From Acanthaster planci (Eukaryota; Echinodermata; Asteroidea; Valvatida; Acanthasteridae), in the NCBI RefSeq assembly GCF_001949145.1, contig NW_019091484.1, forward strand, positions 685,376-715,683: a stretch of DNA of 30,308 nt, read 5' to 3'. Below are positions 20,999 through 30,308 of this stretch, piece after piece (within the stretch, counting starts at the first letter, position 1; each line of letters starts with the position of its first letter). The translations under genes and the position numbers were made by a program. The notes under the pieces were generated by a model. The model made no database searches, had not been told where the DNA came from, and saw nothing but the letters and a program-made list of their open reading frames with translations.

Positions 20999-23113
20999 AT
21001 GTAAACCGTAATAACTGAGCGGGGTAATTTGATTTTATACCATTTTGACTCTTGGGTAGAGTCAGATATGTACAAGTTATTTTTTACTTGTGACTGAACT
21101 TTTGTAAATTATCATTGTGAGTTGCATAATTGTAGTGTAATGAACTAACAGAAATTATAGAAGAATTCGTGGACTTGATTTTATTTGCCATGGTTATTGA
21201 ACACTATTAGAGATAGGTGACTAGTTCTGACACAAGGCCTGTGTTTTGTGGCTGTTTCATCAGTGAAACAATTGAGGAGTAGAAAGGGGGGGGCGTTCGA
21301 ACCCTCTGAACCCTTTCCCCCACGTCCGCCTTTGAAATGTTTCACGATTCGTATCGCGATGTTGCACGTCGAATGATTTCCTACTCTGCGCCTGGTAACG
21401 CAAGCAGTCACATAATTCTTGGGCGCGTGTGCTTAATGCTAAGCCCTTGCGACTTGTGGGACTGGACCTGACTGTATGTGGATAGTCGCCACGACTACTC
21501 AAATTCACTAGTCGGCCCACACCTAGCTAAAACATACCTCGCAACATTTCGGCGGATGTCCGTTTTTGAAAAGTTCCACGACTGTCGTCACATTACCCTT
21601 AATCTGTTACAAATCCACGTGCTGCCGTTTGTCTGAGACGTGATCACGTTTGCATCAACAGAACGGATCTCAGTGATCAGGGATATTAGTCCCCCTGTCA
21701 CATGACATTTCCTTTGCAAATGTGAACAGTTGTTGTACCGACTTAAAAGGCTTTCCTTAACATAACATTCATGTTCTGGGAAAGAGCATTAGCATGACGA
21801 ATGACGGTTAAATGAAGGGTGTGAAAAAATAGATGCCAGGGCAGACTTTAATAGGCCTAATGCACGGCAGGCCATATGCGGTGTACATGAAACAACCTAT
21901 TTTAATCCAGTATCAACCAGTAAAAGTAACTTTAAATTAAAGGCTTTTAAAATTAGCACAAATGGCTACCCCAACCGAACTAAAATACAGTCCTTTGTAG
22001 TTACGACTGTTGTTGTTCGTGCGGTCTTATTACTGGATTCCCCGGAAGAGGTTGATTATCAACTGTTACTTCAGCACATTGGCCGCAAATCCACGAAGAG
22101 TATTCTTACGCTGTACTTTAATTTCCTGCAGAATGTAGCTCTATGGTGTTAGCTTGTTTATATCATGACACAGCATACTTGCAGAGAAGTCCCTGGGTCT
22201 ACATGACGACGAAACATCAGTTCCTATTTTTCACTTCTCATGATCTTCTTTCAACCTTTATCAATGGGACGTAAACGATTTAAAGATTATTTCGTAGGCA
22301 AGTACCTCCTTCGTCGATTATCTACAGCCCTTGCTATTTGCCGCACGGACCTTGAGAGTACTGTGATTGTTTCGAAATCTTCGAACAGCGGGACATACAG
22401 TCTGCCAAGAATATTTCCAAGTCTAACTTCGTTCTCCAAAGTCTGTTTGATGGGGGTGAAGAACCTGAGCCCGTTTGGGGTGAAAGAGCACGGCTTAGGC
22501 TATTCAGGAGAGTGTTTTCACTGGGGTAGAGGGAGCAATATTATCTCGGAGATACAATGCTCGATGGACACTTAATTTGGTACGGAACCAGAAAAACTTA
22601 TTAAAAATGCCTATAGGGGCCTACAGATAGGCGATACACGTGCAAATACGTTGTGCGTGTTTCCAATATTTGCTACCACGTGAATCTAAAAACTACCCCA
22701 TTAAGCTGGCTTAAAAAAGAACACAGGCATGGATTAATCATGTAAACCAGTCGAATGTAATCGATGTGACATTATACTGAGAGGGAAAATACACAACTCG
22801 ATAGGAAAAAGAATGTATTTAACAACTTTGCATAAACTTCCACTGTGTATACACACGGAAAATTTCTGAAGGTTTTGGACGACCGACTCTTAATTGCCAA
22901 GTAACCTTGAAAACACTGTCCGACTGCAAATTTGATGCTGTCAAAAGTTGCGCAAGACTTCAAAAGAAAAGTCATAAAAGGCTAGAATATTTGCAGCAGC
23001 TGAGAGTAAAAATTTCCACTCCCAGTCATTACAGAGGTTTTTCACATGACGTAATATGACAGGCAAAGGCATTTCAGGAAGCGTGTCTGTGAAGGCGCTC
23101 GCATTTTCCGAAT

Positions 23114-23362
23114 CTAGGGCCCTTTTCCAATACTCGACTTGGGCTCTGTTTCAGGCTTTGTTCCCAAAACCAATCCCCGATTGTGGGCCTGAAGCGTTTA
23201 AATTAAATTGGATTACTGTAATTTCTGGCTCTCTTGCATCTTATTTGATGTTTTGTGGCACTATTAGACTAACTACTGCGCTTACAGCTTCAAAGTCAGG
23301 TAGTAAAAAAAATAGGTGAAGCCTGAGACGGAGCCGAAGTTGAGTATTGGAAAACGGCCTAG
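23114..23362. mobile_element. Non-autonomous DNA transposon (MITE-like) with about 45-bp TIRs
   Basis: The left terminus (23114-23158) and right terminus (23319-23362) are inverted copies. Both read CTAGG..CC.TTTTCCAATACTC followed by .ACTT.GGCTC.GT.TCAGGCTT, differing at only a few positions. The element is 249 bp with no transposase. The ends are flanked by CTAG on both sides, which may be part of the TIR or a 4-bp target duplication. The open frame running across the left TIR is therefore not a gene. Confidence 0.8.
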
Positions 23363-24257
23363 GTATTTTTATCCGGTGCGTGACATCGTCATACTCGCTT
23401 ACGCACCACGAATTGTACGCTCCCATTGGAAGATACAAGTTCTGCGAAAACTTCCACTTACTCTATGTACAGTGGGCGTGTTTGAACTGAAGTGACGTCA
23501 CACTTATGAACCGGATTGGCAATTTTATGTACGCAAGAATGTTAAAAGACAATGAAGGCGCGTGCGTTTCCGCGCACATCTGTGCACGTTGAACGCTGAC
23601 ACCAAAAATCACGTGACTGAAAATCTCCAGGGCTGAGACACTGTCGTCAAGCAAACGTGACATGTAGGCAGCGATCCAAGTCAGGCTACTCAAACATAGA
23701 AACAGTGACACTGCATGTATTCAGACAGGCTACATGGTTTAGCACCGTATTGCATGTTTCGCAAGCTGTCATCGACAAGCGACCTATGGAAGTATTTATT
23801 TTGGAAAGGTTGGGCTGGTGTACAATCTCCAACTAGAAGGCCAAATGTTTTTATGTAGGCCTGGGGATAGAATGACGAGTGATAAAATACATTTACCTTT
23901 ATTTTAGCGATAGCCGAATAAGAAAGGTTATCAATACAAATAATACAAAGCAACCGGTTCCAGTTTTAAAATAACTTTTTTAGCTTTATAGCTTTATATA
24001 ACGCTTGAGCGCTATGTTGGTGGTATAAAAACGTACGAGGTTTTAAAACTTGACCAAGACAAAGAAACAAACACGTTTTAATACACAAATGCTTCGTGCT
24101 GAAGCCTTCATGCTTCTTTTTCTTTCCTGTAGATTAACTATTTCGTCTCGCTTTCAGCATTTTTGCCCAACGGGCTTAACGCAGAAACTCATGTTTAGAC
24201 TTTTGTTATGCAATCAACTAATAGGTCTCCGCTTCTTTCTTTGATATGATTCAACAG

Positions 24258-24417
24258 AGAACCTACGCACGCTCAAGGTCACTAACAACAAACTTCTACG
24301 TCGCGGAATTGAGTGAACTGAATACCACTAGCCCGATGAGTTCCTGGATACACAGATTCCCACAGTTTATCCAAAGCGACGGCTTGTTTCTAGAGTGGGT
24401 TATTATCCTCAAGGAAG
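24258..24417 (+). other. Possible exon, unrecognised
   Basis: A good acceptor (cttctttctttgatatgattcaacag) and a good donor (GGAAG|gtaaga) bracket 53 open codons plus one base, including FYVAELSELNTT and FLEWVIILKE. A second frame begins NLRTLKVTNNKLL, which fits an LRR pattern but stops soon after. No family was recognised and no partner exon found. Confidence 0.2.
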
Positions 24418-24454
24418 GTAAGAGGAAACATTTGAACCAAGATCTGGGTTAATT

Positions 24455-24761
24455 ACGCCCTCCAGTGGCATCCCATCCAAGAGGCGCCAACACCATTTTA
24501 GGTTGTTTGCGATCTAAATCGTGCATTATCCTGTTCATGACCCTTATGTACCTCTTTTATGACCCAGGACTGATCTGGGGTTATAAGTTGTGCCTCCCAA
24601 TGTAAACTGAAGCTACTGGCTGCTTCCAGGTGTTGAGGTACATTTTAAAGGGGGAAAAGACCAGGGAAGATGCTAGCGTAGGCCCTATAGTGCCTAGTGG
24701 CACCATGGTGGCACAAAACAAGTGGAGACAAAGTCTATGAGATACACGCCCCCTAGTCGTC
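24455..24761. promoter_or_regulatory. Two CTCF-like words
   Basis: ACGCCCTCCAGTGGCA (24455-24470) closely resembles the conserved CTCF core GCGCCC(C/T)CTNGTGGC. A second, ACGCCCCCTAGTCGTC (24746-24761), has one change in the key GTGG. They share orientation and lie about 290 bp apart. This is motif resemblance only. Confidence 0.3.
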
Positions 24762-25908
24762 CTGGAATTCCCGATTACAAACTAAAAGGAAGAAAAGCTT
24801 TGTATAAACACCACCACCCAATCCACCTGTGCCTCTTCCAGAAAAATCTTTCTACTCCCTAAGAATCGAATTAGCTCCACTATGGGAGCTACTCTATGCA
24901 TACGCGTCACGTCTGGGGCAAGAACCTGCCGGTAGGAATGGTGCACACAGCCTTATCATCTGAATGCGGTCACTCTGTCACGTTTAATTTTGCCTACCGT
25001 ACCTCCCTTTTTCTTGGGTAAAACTTCTGTGCTTTTTTTTTTACATTGCGTTTAAAATTAATTTGTAGATGAACGCAAACCCTATGAGAGGAAATATTTG
25101 CCATCAATGCCATTGCTGAATCACGGGAACGGGTTTTTCCTCCTATTGGCAAACTTAAGAGTTCTTCACCCCAATCAGATGATGCGGAATCTTGTTTTGT
25201 TACCTCCTTGCTTCTTGCCTTTGGCCCCGAGCTCTTGTTTTCGTTGCGATGAGCACGGACCGTTCGCGTGTTGTGGTTAGGCTTTACTCCCCAGGCGTCC
25301 AACCACCGACAAATAAACAGGCCACTAACAAGTGTCATTCTTGTCTGTGTACGTGAACTTTGACTTCGCTAATGGACCAGGGAGGAGACCCAGATGACTC
25401 AAGACGAGAAAATAATGATCACGGCAGGCCCACTTCACCCTGACCAGACCAAACCATTAATCGCTTGCAGTCGAAGTTCCAATGTTAATTTGATCATATT
25501 GAAAATTTTTACTCTTTTGCTCAACATCGATCACAAATAATGTTCTCCACATAGTGGTCACTACCCCGAATTTCAATCCAGTGAGATGCGCGTTTTCGCA
25601 TGCATACAACTCTGAACGCTAAACTGACAATCATACGCTAGTTGGGGTGTTACAGAATTCCTAAAAGGAAGAATTTGCAATCGTTTCACAACACCTGTGA
25701 ACAGATTCAAATTCTTTATCTTGAATCCTTGACATAGCTTGACACATGAGGAAGGAAAGGGGAGCGAAATAATTGGACGGAAAGGTCATGGTCACACGGT
25801 ACATGGTCAGAGAGCCGATCAAATAAAATAAAATTACGAATAAGTTGCGGCATCCATCGGCAAATATAAAAATAACCATCCAAGATGTATTTTTGCGTTG
25901 GGAAGATG

Positions 25909-26016
25909 TTAATTATATATAACGGTTTGCCCGTACCCAACGTATATTAATAAGCACTGAGCATACAGTGCTTATTAATATACGTTGGGTACGGGCAAAC
26001 CGTTATATATAATTAA
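25909..26016. repeat. Perfect palindrome, 51-bp arms, 6-bp loop
   Basis: Left arm 25909-25959, loop agcata 25960-25965, right arm 25966-26016. I matched the arms base by base and found no mismatch. The element begins and ends with TTAA, and a 12-base direct repeat, aataaccatcca, flanks it (25871-25882 and 26015-26026). No coding. It could be a fold-back element, a very recent inverted duplication or an assembly artefact. Confidence 0.95.
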
Positions 26017-27540
26017 TAACCATCCAGTCGTTGATCACTATTTTACAACGCGTTCGATTTGGATGTCGTTTTAACGACCGAGTGTATAACTTTTTCCCCT
26101 GGACATTAATCAAGTTTGGCAAGCAAGTTGACGAATGTCATATATCACGGCAATATGTCACCAGCCGGCATGAATACAAACCGGCACAACAGCCGCTGGG
26201 CGTGAGCCATAAATCTCCCTAGATCTTTGCACCTGCAGTGTAAATGCTAATGACCAGTGCTACAAGGTGCCGGGATCTGTCTGATGGTCTTGACTTTATC
26301 GACGCAGATACAGGTCTAGTTGTAGTTGCAGTAGACTCGGAATGGAAGGAATCTTGTAGAGGGTCACAAACCCATTACTGTCACCCGCCTAAGGTCAGCC
26401 GCAGGTGTGTCAGGTTCCTAAACCACACAATGTCGAGGTGGTTTTCTTAATGTCGGATGGCAGGTCAGTGTGATTTTAAGTGATTGCATGGGCCAAACCC
26501 TTGAGGGGGGAAGGGGTAGACGTGACGTTTATAAAGGTTCCTGATGCTAGTTTGCTTAAGAATAGTCTGCGCTCACCTGTCGGCCCTCTACACGACTATG
26601 TCAGCCACACATTGCTGTGGAGGCAATAAAAAGTATGTGGAGTTTGTGGGTTGATTTACGAGGTTTACGTGCCATGCACTGGTTTAGCAACTTCGATAAT
26701 TCCTCGGCAGATTCGCAAAGTAACTTTTACTTTTAAGACAGATTAATCAATTAGTCCCTTCAAGTCTACTTGTTTACTAGCAGTGACAATGACAAATGAA
26801 CAGTTTAGTCGAATAGTGACCCTAAGCACATATATTTCATTGGCCCTGGGTTGTTCCAATGAAAGTTGTGCCTCGGATAATATCTTCCTTCTAAATTAAT
26901 ATGTTGGAAGAGGAGTGTCATAAAAAGTTGTGACTCCTGTAGGCCGATTCAGGAATGCGCAAGTGTGGAATTTGATGTGCCAATAAAAATCCAATAAGCT
27001 ATTACCCCTTAACGTTAAGTAAACTCTCCCGCTGGCAACATAACAGGCTTGTTTGATCACCAAATTGGTATCCAACGGGGGGCCACAAACATCGGCAAAG
27101 CTCGTGTGGCACCAAGGACGTTGAACATACCAAACGATGCTGTTGGCGTTTTCCGCCAAAACATCGCTAGGGAAACGCTGCAACCGGGACTCTAAACAAC
27201 CTTGCTTTCGTTAAAACGGAACGGTGCCCATGCAAACCATATGACTACATATGAGAAAAACAACAAAAATCCCGAATCACCTTCATGCACGTCATCCACT
27301 TATCAGCAAACACCGTTATCTCGCAGGCGGACAACAAAAATACAACAAGCCGATGTCCACGCAGCCAACGTCGAAGATAACACGGCAAGATTGACACTTG
27401 AGGGTGCGATTCGCCAATTTTCCGACCATACCAGATCTCAGTTGGGTGCTAATTGCCTCAACAAACTGATAAACGCCTGCTTAATGAGTTCCCAATAAAC
27501 AGCCCAGCGCCAGGGGGAATAGCAATGATTGGTTAACAAC
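26017..27540. other. No gene recognised
   Basis: Several short open frames on both strands (for example 26244-26450 + and 27183-26896 -) lack recognisable motifs. Nothing else was seen. Confidence 0.5.
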
Positions 27541-27746
27541 CAGTGGCGTAGCTAGGATTTTACTAGTGGGGGTACAAAGGGGGCCCAGCATCTTATGGGG
27601 GCACCAGCTTTCAGTGTTGTGGTTTTTTGGGGTAATTTTTTGTTAGCCTTGTTCAATATGTATTCGTCCGTTTTTCAGGGGGGGGGAGGCACCTGGGAGC
27701 ACCGGGAATTTGTGGGGGCAAGTGCTCCCTCGTGGCTACGTCACTG
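27541..27746. mobile_element. CAGTGGCGTAGC-ended G-rich element
   Basis: Starts cagtggcgtagctagg and ends cgtggctacgtcactg, imperfect terminal inverted repeats. The interior has several G-runs (about 27568-27600 and 27679-27690) and no coding capacity. 206 bp. This is the best-preserved of three related elements in the window. Confidence 0.7.
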
Positions 27747-30308
27747 TTTACAACCCTGCCAGGCCGGCCGAGCGTACTTTTCAGGCACTGTGGTCCTTTC
27801 CTGTGCCATAAACGTTTAGTCGATAAAGAACGATTTTTGTTGCAAAAGGCTCACCAGGAAATGCTCTTCATGAGACCCTTCTCTGTATTATAGCGAATGA
27901 CCACGTTTCATGCGTTCGTCTTGTGATGTTCAACTTCTGCATCGGTCAGTTACCGTTGTAATTTAGCAGATTTAATTTACATTAACAGTTAACATCTTAT
28001 ACTGGCCTTCTTTTGTCATATTCTTTTTGTTTATTTAAGCTGTTTTCTTCAGATGAGGAGGACGAAGGCTTGTCCGGTTTTGTCTGTGCATTGTATATTT
28101 TACTAGAAGAAACATTTCCGCCAGCAGCTGGCATCCTGTGATCGATAAGAATATTATGTAACTACGAAAACCAGGAATGCCGATAGATTTCAAGACCGCA
28201 GACGCGGTCGGGATAAGAATGCATTCTTGCTGTCGACCGCAGCCGTTCATAGCTTCCTTCGAACGATCATGGATATACTTTCAACTCTCTTGTGGTACTT
28301 GAAAAACCAAACCCAGTCATTAGCCACATCGTGTAACTAACGGAAGTTCCTCGTTCATTGTTTTACATTTCCTTAATTGCCAAGCTATGTGCGGCGGCCG
28401 GTGGACGAGGCAGCAGTCTGTTTATCTACAAACAGCGCTTTAAGATGACAGATAATAGATGGCATAATCCCTGCCGGAAGGAAAGCTGCAAGCGGTATTC
28501 AATAGTGAGTTCATGTCGTGAAGGAACAGCTTGACGTGAAACCAGCCGCGCGGTTTGGTAATCCAACTACTGCTCTGCAAGAGAGTTGCCATTGTTCAGT
28601 TGCCAACACACTGGAAGCATCAAGATGAACCATTGACCTTGGGTCAAATACAGAAAACTACAACTGGAAAGGCAATGACAAATAAACAACTGTAAGATAT
28701 CACTAACACACAGGAAATCTTGGGGTGGAATTCGTGCGAAACTATTATTCATACTCTCCGTTTCTTCAGCCAAAAAATCGAGGGAAGTCAATTCGTCTCT
28801 TTGTAATCCAAGGACAAAAGACATGATGTGATCGCTTCCTGGTACCATTCTGGTGGATCGGTGACACTGAAAGCTAAATACTACCACTGGGCTTTGAGAA
28901 TAAAGCTAAACAATCATTTCTGTACATTCTAAAGGACAGCAATTAAGTAGCAATATGGCTATCTTAAAATACTTGTAGTTCTGGTGACGAAATCACTTTT
29001 GAATCTGCACACAAAGTGAACAACTCCTGCCAGTATTTTTTTCCATTTTTCTTTCTCAGTCAATTGTCTATACCATCGACTCACGTAATCGACAAAGGAT
29101 GAGGAACAAACGTAAAGTGGCTGCATGGGGAGACGGTTTGTCAGTATTTTCATCAGACAAAACAGATACAGCTTCGTCGCGCCAAGGTCACGCAGAGATC
29201 TCCAAAGCTTTTTTGGTTCTCAAGTCCCCTTCAAGTCCCCTTTTGCCGTAGGTGAACGAACACACAGGGACCAAAGCTAGCCCCAGGTCGACAGAGGTCA
29301 GTTTTATCCATAACAAACATGACCTGCCTCACAGCTCGGTGTTAAAGGCTTCGCACCTAACCTGGCGTGAATTCAGCTCAGACACCCTTCTATCCTGCGC
29401 ACGGCGCGCTTGACAAGTAAAGCCTCCTGGAAGTGAATCACTTCTGCTTTGTACTGAGCCAACCTGGACTGGATTTTAAATGGTTGTGAGTTGCGAAAGT
29501 ATGTGAAAAATTCCATGTGAGGTTTCGGTTGTTCTCGACCCACGAGACTTTTTCCCGTCAACGCAGCCGTCGGGATTTAACCCTATATATCCTCTTCTCC
29601 CTTATCAACAACTTCAGGATCGGGACAGAAAGCTTTATGAGATTACAACACAGAGCATGCACAGACAACCCCTCAGTGTCTCACATTTTGCTTATTTTCA
29701 ATCTGGTTGGGATACTATATCGTGAAGCATATAGGCCGACTCACATCATACATGCAGTGTCACCGATAAGAAAAACGTGAAGATTACGAAAACGACGCCT
29801 CCTAAAAACATGGGAAATCAGTCACTTCTGCAAAGAAGACTTTCCTCGACCGCGGGCTGGTTACATGTTTAAAATTCATCTGAGAAGAAGAAGACGACGA
29901 ACTAGGAAGCAGGGCCCGTGAGGAACTGTCATGCTAACTTGAGCACCCCTCAAAACAGTTATGGGGCCCATCGCCATTTTGAAAATTGATGTCTACACTC
30001 CAAATAGAGCAATTTGCAGTTTGGTCCCATACTTTCAGGAATACAAGCTGGCAGCCCTGTCCCTGGATTTCATCCACCTCTTTAACAAACCACCCAGTTC
30101 ATGTGCCACGAAACACTCTATTAACAGAGAACTTAGCAGTCTACAAATCGTGATTCGGTCCGCGCAGGCAATTTTGGACCTATTTACGGGCCTGTAACCC
30201 TAGGGGTGCAGACCACTAATTCAAGCGAGAATTTCTGACCAGCTCATTAGCATTAAAAGTGCCCCCCCACAGTATCTTTTGAAAAAGGAGATTGTTTGGC
30301 CCCCAAAA
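27747..30308. other. No gene recognised; possible element at the window edge
   Basis: Non-coding as far as can be seen, apart from the weak open stretch at 28959-29219. At 30255-30308 C-runs (gcccccccac and ggcccccaaaa) resemble the inner part of the G-run elements and are cut by the window end. A short tandem, tcaagtcccct twice, lies at about 29219-29241. Confidence 0.45.
28959..29219 (-). other. Weak open stretch, possible non-LTR retrotransposon scrap
   Basis: A minus-strand frame is open for 86 codons to TAG (28961-28959). It starts EPKKLWRSLRDLGATKLYLF and later reads VDYVSRWYRQLTEKEKWKK. PKKLW..L.DLG resembles the linker of LINE-type proteins, but the rest does not follow that family. 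Could be chance. Confidence 0.15.

Larger units (their letters stand above)
20435..23113. other. No gene recognised
   Basis: Contains the TTGATG cluster, a short stem, and a G-run patch near 21284 resembling the inner part of the GTGGCGTAGC elements. A 111-codon plus-strand frame at 22240-22575 has no recognisable domain or splice context. Confidence 0.5.
23363..25908. other. No gene recognised
   Basis: Apart from the possible exon at 24258-24417 and the CTCF-like words, nothing was supported. A 114-codon minus-strand frame (25338-24994) is basic and low-complexity in places and matches no family I know. Confidence 0.5.

Noticed and set aside
22240-22575. 111-codon ATG-initiated plus-strand frame
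   Set aside because: No recognisable domain, no splice context, and composition like the surrounding DNA.
23056-23319. 87-codon plus-strand open frame
   Set aside because: It runs across the left terminal inverted repeat and interior of a 249-bp DNA element.
27202-27498. 98-codon plus-strand frame
   Set aside because: Starts at TTG, rich in Thr/Ser/Asn, with no recognisable motif.

Overview
The window is eukaryotic, AT-rich and intron-rich animal DNA. No open reading frame is of bacterial length, and coding sequence appears only as short GT-AG-bounded blocks whose phases fit together. The two recognisable genes (a peroxisomal acyl-CoA oxidase 3 and an EMI-domain/collagen protein of the EMID1/COL26A1 family), the small G-run DNA elements and the frequent TAGGCCTA/ACATGTA words suggest a marine invertebrate, most likely a deuterostome such as an echinoderm. 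This placement is an inference.

Left end (1-1514, + strand): the last two coding exons of an ACOX3-type acyl-CoA oxidase (581-735 and 1410-1514), joined in phase 0 and ending in the peroxisomal targeting tripeptide AKL. An imperfect inverted repeat (arms 1517-1553 and 1703-1740) starts three bases after the stop. About 5.4 kb without recognisable coding sequence follows, holding candidate ACOX3 poly(A) signals and one degenerate G-run element.

Centre (6951-14050, - strand, convergent with ACOX3): seven exons of an EMID1/COL26A1-like gene. In transcript order they are EMI part 1 (14050-13883), EMI part 2 (10954-10857), a Cys-pair plus heptad exon (9840-9788), the main collagen exon (9423-9147), a second collagen exon (8445-8366), a C-terminal coiled-coil exon (7776-7689) and a Pro/acidic terminal exon (7300-6951). 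All six junctions are phase-compatible and give about 371 residues. The signal-peptide exon was not identified and should lie to the right of 14050.

Right half (14051-30308): no gene was recognised with confidence. It holds small DNA-transposon-like elements (a 249-bp element at 23114-23362 with about 45-bp terminal inverted repeats; a CAGTGGCGTAGC-ended element at 27541-27746), a perfect 51-bp-arm palindrome at 25909-26016, a cluster of five TTGATG words near 20.55 kb, two CTCF-like words near 24.46 and 24.75 kb, and a few low-confidence exon-like stretches. It may be the large first intron and upstream region of the collagen gene, or intergenic DNA.
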